NCBI GenBank assembly: GCA_002412925.1
Contig: DHVZ01000024.1
Location: 66,701 to 130,700, forward strand
Direction: 5' to 3'
DNA: 64,000 nt
Source: Anaerolineales bacterium UBA5195
GTDB taxonomy: Bacteria > Chloroflexota > Anaerolineae > Anaerolineales > Villigracilaceae
Positions 50,402-59,759 of the stretch are shown here, piece by piece (the first letter of the stretch is position 1; each line of letters starts with the position of its first letter). The notes under the pieces are model-generated. The model saw only the letters and a list, made by a program, of their open reading frames with translations. It ran no database searches and had not been told where the DNA came from. The translations under genes were made by a program, and so were the position numbers.

Positions 50402-51088
50402 CTAAACTGCAAGGATTGGGTTAGATGGTCCGTTTTGCCCAAAATCGCAAAGTTGTTGCAGCGGGCAGGCCGTGCAGGCTGGTTTACGCGCCTGGCAAAT
50501 TTCACGCCCCAGGCGGATGATGTTCAAATGCGCGGCATAATAAGTTTCAGGCGGAAAAACACTTTCCAGATACGGGTGCGCTTCTTCCACAGACATTTTC
50601 TCGGGGCGCAAGCCAATCCGACCTGTCACCCGGAAAACATGAGTATCGACCGGGAAAGCCAAGCGCCCCAGCGAAAAACAGAGCACGATGGCGGCGGTTT
50701 TTGGCCCAACTCCATTGAATCTGGTCAACCAGGCGCGGGCTTCTTCGAGCGGTAAATCTTTTAAAAAGGACAAATCGAGACTGCCGCGTTCGCTGGTAAT
50801 TTGAGCCAGTACCTGCTGGATGCGCGGCCCCTTTTGGTTCGCCAAACCCGCCACCCGAATGGATTCAACCACTTCGCTGGCGGGCGCATCCCTGACAGCT
50901 TCCCAGTTGGGGAAGCGAGCGCGCAGGGCCTCGAAAGCCTTATCGCGGTTGAGGTCGTTGGTATTCTGGGAAAGAATCGTGGAAACCAGTTCATCCACCG
51001 GTGGGAGCGGGTTGCGCCAGATGGGTTCGCCATAAAAGGCCAGCAGGGTTTGGTGGATGTTTAAGGCGCGTTCTTGCAGAGAGAACAT
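50402..51088 (-). CDS. nth: Endonuclease III family DNA glycosylase
   Basis: 228 residues from the ATG at 51088. Helix-hairpin-helix LTRFNGVGPKTAAIVL, then FPVDTHVFRV with the catalytic Asp. The C-terminal four-Cys cluster C-x6-C-x2-C-x5-C (CQARKPACTACPLQQLC) binds 4Fe-4S. ILSQNTNDLNRDKAF is the usual N-terminal core. Where EndoIII carries the catalytic Lys in the HhH, this protein has GPKTA, consistent with a bifunctional glycosylase/lyase. Removes oxidised pyrimidines. Confidence 0.9.
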   Translation of the reverse strand: MFSLQERALNIHQTLLAFYGEPIWRNPLPPVDELVSTILSQNTNDLNRDKAFEALRARFPNWEAVRDAPASEVVESIRVAGLANQKGPRIQQVLAQITSERGSLDLSFLKDLPLEEARAWLTRFNGVGPKTAAIVLCFSLGRLAFPVDTHVFRVTGRIGLRPEKMSVEEAHPYLESVFPPETYYAAHLNIIRLGREICQARKPACTACPLQQLCDFGQNGPSNPILAV

Positions 51089-51102
51089 CAGGCACCCTCG
51101 CG

Positions 51103-51129
51103 TAGGGGCGATGCACTGCATCGCCCCTA
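51103..51129. repeat. REP-like palindrome
   Basis: Perfect 13-bp stem TAGGGGCGATGCA around one base. The GTAGGGGCGA arm recurs in the palindrome at 63851-63905. Confidence 0.8.
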
Positions 51130-51133
51130 ACGG

Positions 51134-52180
51134 TTATTTTTGGTTCATCACAAACGCCGGACGGCTGACGCCCACTTTGAGATGGCGGAAATTTTCCAGT
51201 TGGATTTGCGGCCCGTAGGGTGCCATCTGCCCAAGCTGGGTTTCCGTCAGTGCGCCGAGGGCTTGCAGAAGTGCCAGGGTAACGGCGCCTCGGGCGCGAT
51301 CAGCGGCGTCGCCATCGCTGATTTTGACGGCAATGCCGATGCCGGGAGAATCAGGCCCCAGCGCGCCCGGCATCAAACCGACACTCTGGAAGCCTTCTGC
51401 GCCGCCTTTAACCACGATCTTACCGTTCCCGATGCCCATCAGGGCGGTATCGAAGCGGTCGGGGCCGCCAACCATCTCGGGATAGGCCATCATGGCCGAA
51501 GTGATGGTTTGACACGCCTCGGCGCGTTTGGGCGCCTGGTCGCGCGGGTCGCACAGACGGGCGTAACCGAGCGCGGCATTGTACAACGGGACAGCAAAAT
51601 TCGGCGCCGAACAGCCATCGATGCCAAGTTCGACCTTTTCGACCGGGAGGCCGCACATTTCGGCAAAGGTCTCCAGGATGCTTTCCTGAATGGGGTGATT
51701 TAGCTCAAGGTAAGTTTCGAGCGGCTCGCCGCGCAGTTTGGCGTGGGCCAACATGCCGGTATGCTTCCCGGAGCAGTTATGCCGGTAAGGGGTGGGCAGT
51801 TCGCCGCGCACTTTTAGCGCATCTGAGGTGGCCTCGTGCATGGGATAATGTACCCCGCAGAGCAGGTTATCCACCGTCACGCCGATTTTTGCCTGCATCC
51901 CTATAATCGTCTCAACATGCTCATCCGTGCCTGAATGGGAGGCGCACATCAGGGCAATTTCACGCGGGGTCAGGCCAAATTTCTGATGCCCGTCCCGCTC
52001 GATGAAGGGCAATGCCTGGAAAGGTTTGGCGCTCGAACGCAGGAAAGTGACCAACTGGGGGTCACCCAGCGAGGTAAGCAGGCGTCCATGCGCGTCCACA
52101 ATGGCGGCTGCGCCAAAATGGATGCATTCCACAATGCGGCCACGGGTTAACTCAAAAACGGGCTGGTAGGGATTTATCAC
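51134..52180 (-). CDS. Asparaginase II family protein
   Basis: 348 residues from a GTG start one base after the upstream gene's stop. FELTRGRIVECIHFGAAAIVD, FLRSSAKPFQALPFIE, MCASHSGTDEHV, HNCSGKHTGMLAHA and GIDGCSAPNFAVPL are the conserved blocks of the Asparaginase_II family (RhtA-type thermostable asparaginases). It hydrolyses L-asparagine to aspartate and ammonia in the cytoplasm. Together with the MBL-fold gene it forms a two-gene operon. Confidence 0.9.
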   Translation of the reverse strand: MINPYQPVFELTRGRIVECIHFGAAAIVDAHGRLLTSLGDPQLVTFLRSSAKPFQALPFIERDGHQKFGLTPREIALMCASHSGTDEHVETIIGMQAKIGVTVDNLLCGVHYPMHEATSDALKVRGELPTPYRHNCSGKHTGMLAHAKLRGEPLETYLELNHPIQESILETFAEMCGLPVEKVELGIDGCSAPNFAVPLYNAALGYARLCDPRDQAPKRAEACQTITSAMMAYPEMVGGPDRFDTALMGIGNGKIVVKGGAEGFQSVGLMPGALGPDSPGIGIAVKISDGDAADRARGAVTLALLQALGALTETQLGQMAPYGPQIQLENFRHLKVGVSRPAFVMNQK

Positions 52181-52181
52181 C

Positions 52182-53042
52182 TTATTCCTCTTCTAGTTCG
52201 GAACTGCCTGATGGGCGGTAATGGCGCGTAAAATAATGTCGCAGGCCGTAGGCCAGCCGTTGGACATACTGTTTTTGTTTTTCAGCCGGGGCCTTTACGG
52301 TTGCCATCAGGGATTGAATCAGGCCTTCCAGCGCGTCTGGCCCGGCCTGTTTCTGCGCAAGCGCCTCCAGCTTTTCATGAAGCGCATTGATTTGATCCCA
52401 CTGCGCTTGAACGGCGCCGAAAGGAATCACTCCGCTGCGGCCGCTCACAATTGTGTAGTTTTTATGTTCAGCCATTAAATGTTCAAGTGACTCCAACCAG
52501 ACAGGCAGATTCGCACTGGAAAGGAATGGCGGCTGGTTCTTGACCACCAGGTCGCCCACAAAAACTATTTTTGGCTCAGGCAAAATGACCCAGCAGGCTC
52601 CCCCGGTTGGACCGGGGCGGTGCTCCAGAATGACCGGGAAATTGCTCCACTCGATGGCCATCTGCGCAGTGAACGTGATTTCAGGAGGCGCCCAGCGGAT
52701 ACTGCCCAGCCCGACAACCGATTCCCAATCCGAGCCGGTTTCATCGCCCTGGGCCTTGAAGGTGTTGGGGCGGTTTCGAAAAGCCTGGGCGGTTTTTTCG
52801 TGCGCCACAATGGTGCAGTCCATGGCGCGGGCTCCCAAGGTTCGGTCAGGATGTCCGTCCAGGTTGATCAATAAGCGTTCCACGCCGCTGTTCAAGCCGA
52901 GCAGGGCGGCGCGCCATGAACGGCAATCTTCGGGAGATGGCGGTGCATCTACCATGACCAGCCCGTGCGACAGGGCGACGGCTCCCAACGTCACACCGGG
53001 GTACTGTTCTTCAATATATACTTGATTGGAAATTGACTGCAT
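52182..53042 (-). CDS. Metallo-beta-lactamase-fold protein
   Basis: 286 residues. The MBL fold is visible as VALSHGLVMVDAPPSPEDCRSW, LINLDGHPDRTLGARAMDCTIVAHE and WVILPEPKIVFVGDLVVKNQPPF. The usual HxHxDH is reduced to LDGHPDRTLG, so the metal site is altered; D in FVGDLV is kept. The C-terminal ~80 residues are helical. Substrate unknown. Operon with the asparaginase. Confidence 0.75.
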   Translation of the reverse strand: MQSISNQVYIEEQYPGVTLGAVALSHGLVMVDAPPSPEDCRSWRAALLGLNSGVERLLINLDGHPDRTLGARAMDCTIVAHEKTAQAFRNRPNTFKAQGDETGSDWESVVGLGSIRWAPPEITFTAQMAIEWSNFPVILEHRPGPTGGACWVILPEPKIVFVGDLVVKNQPPFLSSANLPVWLESLEHLMAEHKNYTIVSGRSGVIPFGAVQAQWDQINALHEKLEALAQKQAGPDALEGLIQSLMATVKAPAEKQKQYVQRLAYGLRHYFTRHYRPSGSSELEEE

Positions 53043-53097
53043 GAATACTCCTCGCTAAAAATATAAAATCCAAAAGGTATTTGTCATTTAAAGGGTC

Positions 53098-55155
53098 TCA
53101 CTGTTCCTGCGCCAGCGGAAGGGTAAACGAGAATCTCGACCCTTGTTCTGGGGCGGGTTCGACCCAAATTTTGCCGCCATGGCCTTGCACAGCTAGTTTA
53201 CAAAAGGCCAGTCCAACGCCCAACCCGCTCGATCCAGTTTTGTTCTTGAGACGTGTAAACTTATCGAAGATGCGCTCACTATCCCCATCTGGAATGCCGG
53301 GGCCGTCATCCAGCACATGGATGCGCATGAAATTTCCGTCCACTGCAGCGCCAATTTCGACGCGCCCGCCAAACGGGGTGTATTTCACCGCGTTTTCCAT
53401 CAGGTTGATCATTACGCGGCGAATCATATCCACATCGACAAAGACGGGAGGGAGACCTTCGGCTATGTTCGAAATAACAATTTGCTCACGGCCTTCGGCA
53501 GATGGCCCGATTGCCTCGAGGGCATCGTTGACCAGCAAAGAGATCGGCACAGCCTGGCGTTCTCCCACCGGTTGGTTTTGTTCGAGGCGATTTAGATCAA
53601 GCAGGGAACTGATCAATCGCTGGATTCGATCAATGGAATGGTGGGCAATCCGCATGATTGGCGCAGTTGTCTCTTTATCTTCTTCGGGGAGGGCAGCATC
53701 GAGCATTTCAACGCTTGAAAGGATGTTTGCAAGCGGTGAGCGCAGGTCGTGATAGATCATCGCAGCCAGGTCCTCGCGCAGTGAATCGAGGTCTTTGCGC
53801 TCTGCAATATCCCGCAGGATCCATTGGATGGATTCTGCCTGGTTGAAGAGCACCTTGCGGACATAGACTTCCACCGGGTGAATCTCGCCATGGCTGTCAT
53901 AAAGCGTCGATTCATAAAGGATGGCCGCATCGCCAATTCTTTTAAATTCCTGCCCCGTTTTCTCAAAATTGACATCGTGTACCTGGTCAATAATGAATTC
54001 ATGCAGCGCTTCGGCAGAATGCCCGGTGAAGATGACTGCCTGCTTGTTGACTTCCAGGATGTGTCCGTTGAGATCGGTGATAAAAATCGGGTCGATGCTG
54101 TCCTCGAACAGGTCGCGGTAACGTTTGCGGGCAATATCCAGGCTTTCAAACAACTCTGCGTTTTGGATGGTTGTCCCGGCCAATGAACCAAGCCCGGTCA
54201 AAACGAGCAGCGCATCTGCATCGAATGACTTGTTCATTGGGTTAAAGGCCTCGAGGACGCCAATTACTTTCCCCTGAACATGGATGGGGGCGCTGGCCAA
54301 CGCGCGGACCCTGACTCCCTCGATTTTTTCGGCCTCAGCCAGCAGTGTTTCGGAAAAAACAGCGGGGATGATGACTCCGCGTTCCTCGCGCGCCACCAGC
54401 CCGGCAACCCCATCGCGCAGGTTCATACGCTTGCCGATCAGGGATTTTCCGTTTTCACTCGCCGCTCGAAAGACCAGTTCTTCGCCATCCACCATGCCCA
54501 GGGCCACAATATCCACTTGCAGGGCTCGCTGGGTCTGCGACAGGATGTTATCAAAAACATCATCCAGGCGGACAGATTTGTTCAACTGCGCCGCGCCTTC
54601 GGCCAGGGCGGTCATCACCCGCGCCTGGCGCTGGCTTTCTGAGAAAAGCCGCCCGTTCAGGACGAAGATCCCGGCCTGATCGGCGATGGCTTGCATCAGT
54701 TCCAGGTGTTCGTCGTTGTAGGCTTTTGGAATCGGGTGGACAAGCGTTAGCACGCCCACCAACTTTTCGCGCACCATGAGCGGCACACAGATCGCCGATT
54801 TAGCCCCGGAGCGCTCGATGGCGTCATCTTCACGACGGAGCCAGCGCGAATCCATACTGGTATCGGGAATCAGGACAGCTTCGCGGGTTCGCACGACCCA
54901 CCCGGCCAGACCGCGCTCTACCGTATCCTTCAACTGGAGAGTGGTGCTTTCGCGAATTTTATTGCCATACACAATCGCCGAATCAACTGCGCGGCCATTG
55001 TCATCCATGACGACAATGCTGCCGCGCTCCCCGCCAACATTGTTGATGGCAGAGAAGAGTACGCGCGTCAGCACGGCTTTTAAATCGAGCGCTGAAGCGA
55101 ATTCACGGCTGACCTTGTAGAGCAGTTCGAGAACTGCGCGTTGGTCTTGGGGCAT
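53098..55155 (-). CDS. Cytoplasmic GAF-GAF-PAS sensor histidine kinase
   Basis: 685 residues, no transmembrane segment. Two GAF domains (about 10-165 and 180-340), a PAS domain (YRDLFEDSIDPIFITDLNGHILEVNKQA), HisKA with H-box MIYHDLRSPLANIL, then an ATPase with NLMENAVKYTP (N), DDGPGIPDGD (G1) and GLGVGLAFCKLAVQGHGG (G2). No response regulator gene lies beside it. Ligand unknown. Confidence 0.92.
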   Translation of the reverse strand: MPQDQRAVLELLYKVSREFASALDLKAVLTRVLFSAINNVGGERGSIVVMDDNGRAVDSAIVYGNKIRESTTLQLKDTVERGLAGWVVRTREAVLIPDTSMDSRWLRREDDAIERSGAKSAICVPLMVREKLVGVLTLVHPIPKAYNDEHLELMQAIADQAGIFVLNGRLFSESQRQARVMTALAEGAAQLNKSVRLDDVFDNILSQTQRALQVDIVALGMVDGEELVFRAASENGKSLIGKRMNLRDGVAGLVAREERGVIIPAVFSETLLAEAEKIEGVRVRALASAPIHVQGKVIGVLEAFNPMNKSFDADALLVLTGLGSLAGTTIQNAELFESLDIARKRYRDLFEDSIDPIFITDLNGHILEVNKQAVIFTGHSAEALHEFIIDQVHDVNFEKTGQEFKRIGDAAILYESTLYDSHGEIHPVEVYVRKVLFNQAESIQWILRDIAERKDLDSLREDLAAMIYHDLRSPLANILSSVEMLDAALPEEDKETTAPIMRIAHHSIDRIQRLISSLLDLNRLEQNQPVGERQAVPISLLVNDALEAIGPSAEGREQIVISNIAEGLPPVFVDVDMIRRVMINLMENAVKYTPFGGRVEIGAAVDGNFMRIHVLDDGPGIPDGDSERIFDKFTRLKNKTGSSGLGVGLAFCKLAVQGHGGKIWVEPAPEQGSRFSFTLPLAQEQ

Positions 55156-55352
55156 GGTACCTCAAAGGGGCTGCATTGTTATCGATTGGCGAAGTGCCTG
55201 GCGTTCATCAAGATGGCGGCGTTTTTACGATTTAAAGTATAGCACAACTGGCTTGTTGGCCTCTTGGAAACAGGATGGTGCGTGTATGCGATAAAGCTGT
55301 CCTGGTGACTCGTGGTCAGACTCCATAGTAAAATTAACCCAGGAGAATGACC

Positions 55353-56039
55353 ATGACCCTCGACCTTGCCCGGATTCAAGCATTGTGTTTCGATGTGGAC
55401 GGTACCTTGAACGATACCGACGACCAGTTTGTCGAGAAGGCTGTGCCGTTTTTCAAGGCCCTCCGCTGGCTGCTTCCCCGTCAGGATTACCTGCACGCCG
55501 CGCGCCGTTTTGTGATGTGGGCCGAAGCGCCGGGCAACGCGCTGATCGGCCTGCCAGACATCCTTGGCATCGACGATGAACTGGCGAAATTTTTCAGTTG
55601 GGTCAGCCAAAAGCGCAAAGCTCGGATCAAGCATTTCCGCCCGATTCCGGGAGTGGTTGAGATGCTGGCTGCATTGGAAGGCAAATACCCAATGTGCGTG
55701 GTCAGCGCGCGGGACGAGGATTCAACCCGCGAGTTTTTGCGACAGGCGGGCATCGAAAAATACTTTATCTGTGTGGCCGGAGCGCTGACCTGCGCCCACA
55801 CCAAGCCTTATCCCGATCCGGTTTACTGGTCAGCGCAGAAAATGGGAGTCAACCCCGCAGCCTGCCTGATGATTGGCGATACAACTGTTGATATCCGCGC
55901 CGGGAAGGCCGCCGGGGCGCAGACCGTTGGCGTGCTGTGCGGTTTTGGCGAGCGTCCCGAACTGGAGCGCAAGGGCGCGAACCTGATTTTGGAGAGTACG
56001 CCAGCGTTGGCCAAGGTTTTAGGCGAGCATGCAAGCTGA
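55353..56039 (+). CDS. HAD-superfamily phosphatase
   Basis: 228 residues. The second ATG (55353) is preferred because AGGAG lies 7 bases upstream; an ATG at 55347 overlaps the Shine-Dalgarno. Motif I is CFDVDGTLNDT, motif II VVSARDEDS, motif III around KPYPDPVYW and motif IV MIGDTTVDIRAG. This is the phosphoglycolate phosphatase-like subfamily. Substrate not determinable. Confidence 0.88.
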   Translation: MTLDLARIQALCFDVDGTLNDTDDQFVEKAVPFFKALRWLLPRQDYLHAARRFVMWAEAPGNALIGLPDILGIDDELAKFFSWVSQKRKARIKHFRPIPGVVEMLAALEGKYPMCVVSARDEDSTREFLRQAGIEKYFICVAGALTCAHTKPYPDPVYWSAQKMGVNPAACLMIGDTTVDIRAGKAAGAQTVGVLCGFGERPELERKGANLILESTPALAKVLGEHAS

Positions 56040-56097
56040 GCGGCGGGCGAGATAAAAACCTGCTTGAGGGGCAAGCCATAAGCCGTCGATCCAGGTT

Positions 56098-56613
56098 CTA
56101 CAGTTTTTGCTCACAAACTTCCCGGAAGCCGCACTTTGCGCAGCGTGCGCCGCTTTCATGCGAACGGTTTACTGCCTCGCGGCGTTCGTCACGGCGCATC
56201 TCAGCCAGGATGTCGAGCAGGGCATCTTCCAGTTCCTGGGTGTAATCGATGGCAAAATCGCGGTCTTCGTAATGGATGATGCCATACGGCGGGCGGCTGC
56301 CCATTGTTTTTTCGACCAGCAGGCAGTAGGAGGCCAACTGATAGATGTGTGAATCGTAGGGGGCCTGCGGCGCGTGCCCTGATTTGACTTCCACGGGGAT
56401 ATAACGACCATTTTTCTCAACCAGGTAATCCGGTTTTCCGGTCAACCCCAGCCCTGAGTCATACAGGGGCTTTTCCACTTTGCCCCAGGCGTGCGTATCG
56501 GTGTAGATGACCCGTCCGCCGGGCAGACCGGCAGCCTTTTGTGTGCGCCCCGATTGCCAGAACAGGAACAGGGCGAGCATGAGCAGGAAAAGACCAGCGT
56601 AAAAGACAATCAT
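56098..56613 (-). CDS. Membrane Cas4/RecB-like nuclease, C-terminal half
   Basis: 171 residues. An N-terminal transmembrane helix (IVFYAGLFLLMLALFLFW) precedes a PD-(D/E)XK core: GKPDYLVE (Asp), YIPVEVKSGHAP (E-x-K), then YQLASYCLLVE (QxxxY-like helix), and a C-terminal CAKCGFREVC. Cas4/Dna2-family nucleases have a 4Fe-4S cluster formed by one N-terminal and three C-terminal Cys. Here the three C-terminal Cys are present and the fourth is in the preceding gene. There is no CRISPR array nearby. Confidence 0.8.
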   Translation of the reverse strand: MIVFYAGLFLLMLALFLFWQSGRTQKAAGLPGGRVIYTDTHAWGKVEKPLYDSGLGLTGKPDYLVEKNGRYIPVEVKSGHAPQAPYDSHIYQLASYCLLVEKTMGSRPPYGIIHYEDRDFAIDYTQELEDALLDILAEMRRDERREAVNRSHESGARCAKCGFREVCEQKL

Positions 56614-56855
56614 GCGCTTCCCAGCAGGTACAACAACCCGAACGCCGTCAGCATCACACAGGCTGCCAGCAGCAAGAGGAAGGCCAGCGAACGTTGCAGC
56701 CCGGCGGTCAGCACTGTGCGTCCGTGCCTGCGGTGCAGGTCGGTTCCGGCGGCCATTTCGGCCTGGTTAACGGATTCCTGTCCGTTCCGGCGATACCACC
56801 AGGCCCGGCGGCAGTACAGGTAGGAGCCAATTTCAGAGGCGCGGATGAGTTTCAT
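56610..56855 (-). CDS. Membrane Cas4-like protein, N-terminal half
   Basis: 81 residues. The start MKLIRASEIGSYLYCRRAWWYRR with GTDLHRRHG is the N-terminal Cas4 element (Cys for the FeS cluster, then G...H). It is followed by two hydrophobic helices (LAFLLLLAACVMLTAFGLLYLL). It overlaps the next gene in an ATGA. Together the two encode a Cas4-like nuclease split at a membrane-spanning insert. Confidence 0.78.
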   Translation of the reverse strand: MKLIRASEIGSYLYCRRAWWYRRNGQESVNQAEMAAGTDLHRRHGRTVLTAGLQRSLAFLLLLAACVMLTAFGLLYLLGSA

Positions 56856-57311
56856 AGGGTTTCAGAATCAAGTTTAGCACATTTGACAAAGAAGCCGAGG
56901 GTCGAGCGGCCGGTGTTTTTGGCATGTCGAACCCTGGGAATACTGGTTTCGATATCTGTACTCCACCAAACGCAGTGCGGTGCAAGTGTAGGTTGTTGAG
57001 CCTGCCGAAACACGGGCACCGGTAGTTGATTAATATCCTTTGCGTATCGAAACTCGCCGCCCTACCCTTCGGCAAGCTCAGGAAATCGTTCAACCAACTA
57101 ATTTTGCCTCCTGACTCGGAGACCATACCGGAGGGTCTATACTCCGCACACTGAAGGCCTTCAGGCATGGTAACAAAGGAATGCTCATGATCAAGATTGG
57201 CGATTTCTGCCCAAACATTCTGAGCGCAGAATTACCAAGCCGCCAAGTCTTATTATCAAGACTTGGCGGCTTAGTGTTTTTGTGTAAGGTTTCAATTTTT
57301 GAACGGATTCA
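56856..57311. other. Intergenic region without a supported gene
   Basis: 455 bases. Only short out-of-context frames are seen. A long perfect inverted repeat lies at 57237-57272. Confidence 0.6.
57237..57272 (+). terminator. Long perfect inverted repeat, terminator-like
   Basis: 15-bp stem (AAGCCGCCAAGTCTT) with a 6-base loop. A T-rich run (GTGTTTTTGTG) follows on the plus strand. Confidence 0.6.
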
Positions 57312-57560
57312 TCAATCCTGGCTTTCCTTATCCGCGGCATCCAGCACGATCAAGGAGGCAATCACGCCCAGCAGGCGGTTGTTATGGGCCAGCAATTGGC
57401 CCAGTTCCAGCAAGATTTCCCTCTCGCTCAGCGGCGCATTCTCCTGTTTTTTATCGACTGGCTGGCGCAGCAGGGTACCCAGGATCGAGTCGGTGCGCAA
57501 GATGGAATTCTTAACCTGATCGGCGGCCTGTTTGAGCAAACCTTTCTTTTTCGATTTCAT
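57312..57560 (-). CDS. Small hypothetical helical protein
   Basis: 82 residues. Basic N-terminus MKSKKKGLLKQ, amphipathic helices and a short hydrophobic stretch (LLGVIASLIVL) near the C-terminus. No family recognised. Isolated, with the inverted repeat 57237-57272 downstream. Confidence 0.55.
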   Translation of the reverse strand: MKSKKKGLLKQAADQVKNSILRTDSILGTLLRQPVDKKQENAPLSEREILLELGQLLAHNNRLLGVIASLIVLDAADKESQD

Positions 57561-57711
57561 GGAGCGTCTACCCTTTTCTCAAGACACGTCTAAATTATTG
57601 GATTTCTAGGATTTTCCCGCCCGCCTCGCTGGGCGCTTGCCCTGATGGGTTTACAGGGTACGGAATGAAGAGTGCTGCATTTTGGAGCCCTACCACGGAG
57701 ATTCCCAAAGC

Positions 57712-58704
57712 TCAAAATGAAATCTTCGGCCAATCCATCAGCGTGACTTCGGCCAGCAGGCGGGCGTTGACATTTTTCTCGAGCCGGTTGAGGGCCTGTT
57801 CCAGCCCGGCGGTGAGGACGCGCGCCAGGGGCAAGTCCACGCGGTAGGACAGGGTTTCGATTTCTGCGGCGCGGTCGAGATTGGTCAGTTCTGCCGCCGC
57901 GCCGGAGGTCTTTAGGAGCACATCCCGCCAGTAGGAGAGCCAGAGCAGCAAGGTCTGGCGAAAAGTGTCTTTATCTTTGGACAGTTTCTCGGCGTAATGG
58001 AAGCGCTCGCGGCGTTTGGCGGCCAGCAGGCGCATCAGGTCATCCAGCTTTTCGGCGCGGAAGGCCAGGGCAGTTTCATCCGAGGAGAGCCGCAGGGCGT
58101 AGCCGGGACGGCCGCCCGAGAGATGCGCCAGCAGGCGCGCTTTGTCATCATCCAGGCCACGCGAGACGAGAAAACCCGTCACCGCCTCTACCGCCAGCGG
58201 GCGCAGGCGCAAAATCTCACAGCGCGAGACAATCGTCGGCAGCAACTGCTCGGCGTTATCGGCGGTCAGGAGCAGGACGGCGTAGCTGGGAGCCTCCTCA
58301 AGCGTCTTCAGCAGGGCGTTCTGGGCGCTGGCGTTGGCTTCCTGGAAACGCAGGAAAATAACGATTTTGTACTGCGACTGGTAGGGCTTGAGCGACAGGA
58401 ACTTGGTCACCTCGCGGACCTGTTCGACCTTGAGCGTGCCGCCCTCACTTTCAGCCTGGACGACCATTAAATCGATATTCTGCCCGACCTCGATCTGTTT
58501 GCAGGCCCGGCAGGTTCGGCAGGGTCCCCCCGGCTCAAGTGGCGTCTGGCAATTCAGCGCTTGCGCCAGCCGGATGGCCAGCGTGCGCCGCCCGAGGCCA
58601 GCCGGGCCGGTCAGCAGGTAGGCGTGCCGCAGGGTCTCGTGGGCCACATGCTGTTGGAGCATTTCGACGGCCCAATCATGTCCGAAAACTTCCCAGGAAT
58701 TCAT
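57712..58704 (-). CDS. holB: DNA polymerase III delta' subunit
   Basis: 330 residues. AAA+ clamp-loader fold: YLLTGPAGLGRRTLAIRLA (P-loop without the usual Lys-Thr, typical of delta'), zinc-binding CRTCRACKQI with an upstream Cys, NALLKTLEEAPSYAVLLLTAD, and sensor 1 TIVSRCEILRL, the SRC motif that identifies clamp-loader subunits. Part of the replisome clamp loader. Confidence 0.92.
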   Translation of the reverse strand: MNSWEVFGHDWAVEMLQQHVAHETLRHAYLLTGPAGLGRRTLAIRLAQALNCQTPLEPGGPCRTCRACKQIEVGQNIDLMVVQAESEGGTLKVEQVREVTKFLSLKPYQSQYKIVIFLRFQEANASAQNALLKTLEEAPSYAVLLLTADNAEQLLPTIVSRCEILRLRPLAVEAVTGFLVSRGLDDDKARLLAHLSGGRPGYALRLSSDETALAFRAEKLDDLMRLLAAKRRERFHYAEKLSKDKDTFRQTLLLWLSYWRDVLLKTSGAAAELTNLDRAAEIETLSYRVDLPLARVLTAGLEQALNRLEKNVNARLLAEVTLMDWPKISF

Positions 58705-58782
58705 AGTGAATGGGAGCCAGTGAATAGTGAATCGGGAACTTCCAAGAGACCATTCACCATTTACTATTCACCACAGCCTCCC

Positions 58783-59697
58783 CTACTCCTCTTTCAATCT
58801 CAAATACGACTCATACCGTTCCTGGCGCACTTTCCCGCTTTTAACGGCGGTTAGCACGGCGCAGCCCGGTTCGTGGATGTGGCTGCAATCGCTGAACTGG
58901 CAGTCTTCCACTAGCGGAGCTAGTTCGGGGAAGTAGGCGTCGATCTCCTCCGGTTCGGTGTCCCAGAGCGCCAGCGACTTCCAGCCGGGGGCATCGGCCA
59001 CCCAGCCGCCGCCGAGCAACTGGTGCAGCTGGCGAAAGTTGGTGGTGTGTTTGCCCTTGTCGTTGGAAAAACTGATCTCGCCGACAGCGATCCCCAGCCC
59101 GGGCTGGATCGCGTTCATCAGGCTCGATTTGCCCACCCCGCTCGGCCCGGCCAGCGCCGAGAGCTTGCCCTTCAACGTCTCGTGGAGTTCATCCACGCCG
59201 GTTTTTTCCTTTGCTGAAGTATAGATGACTTTGTAGCCCAGATCGGGGTAAAAACCGAACTTTTCACGCGCTTTTTCCAGTCCGATCAGTTCCACCTTGT
59301 TGGCGACAATCACCGCTGGGATTTTTTGCTTCTCGGCGATGACCAGGAAGCGGTCCAACATGCGCAGTTTTGGCTCGGGGTTGGCGCAGGCAAAGACAAA
59401 GACAGCCTGGTCGGGGTTGGCCAATAAAATCTGGCGGTATTCTCCCTGCGGGCGTGGGTCGAGACGGACAATTTCGCTTTTACGCGGCAGGATCTCTTCG
59501 ATCGAGCCGGAGCCGTCTGTCAGCAGGGTGAACAGGACGTGGTCACCGACAGCCGCAAGGTCGCCTTCCCGGCGGCCCTGTTTTAACCGTCCGCGCAGTT
59601 GGCAGGTGACGGGTTGGGTTTGTCCATCGACCAGAACGAAGAAAAAGCCCGATTGGGCGCGGATGATCAGGCCGGTGGAAAGCGTGGAAGTAGACAT
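58783..59697 (-). CDS. rsgA: Ribosome small-subunit GTPase RsgA
   Basis: 304 residues from the ATG at 59697; the frame stays open upstream through an inverted repeat. OB-fold N-terminus, then a circularly permuted GTPase: IVANKVELIG (G4), YTSAKEKTG (G5), LAGPSGVGKSSLMNAI (G1), DKGKHTT (G2), DAPGWKSL (G3). C-terminal zinc finger: DCQFSDCSHIHEPGC. It assists late 30S maturation. Length is standard. Confidence 0.94.
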   Translation of the reverse strand: MSTSTLSTGLIIRAQSGFFFVLVDGQTQPVTCQLRGRLKQGRREGDLAAVGDHVLFTLLTDGSGSIEEILPRKSEIVRLDPRPQGEYRQILLANPDQAVFVFACANPEPKLRMLDRFLVIAEKQKIPAVIVANKVELIGLEKAREKFGFYPDLGYKVIYTSAKEKTGVDELHETLKGKLSALAGPSGVGKSSLMNAIQPGLGIAVGEISFSNDKGKHTTNFRQLHQLLGGGWVADAPGWKSLALWDTEPEEIDAYFPELAPLVEDCQFSDCSHIHEPGCAVLTAVKSGKVRQERYESYLRLKEE

Positions 59698-59720
59698 TTC
59701 CAATATTGTACTCTCTAAAA

Positions 59721-59753
59721 AGGCTTCCGAAGTTTTAAAAACTTCGGAAGCCT
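59721..59753. terminator. Perfect 16-bp inverted repeat between PBP and rsgA genes
   Basis: Arms AGGCTTCCGAAGTTTT and complement with almost no loop. It follows the PBP stop (minus strand). Possible terminator or cruciform. Confidence 0.6.
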
Positions 59754-59759
59754 GGGTGT

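Noticed and set aside
55179..55634. 151-codon minus-strand frame
   Set aside because: Overlaps the start of the clear HAD phosphatase gene and has no motifs.
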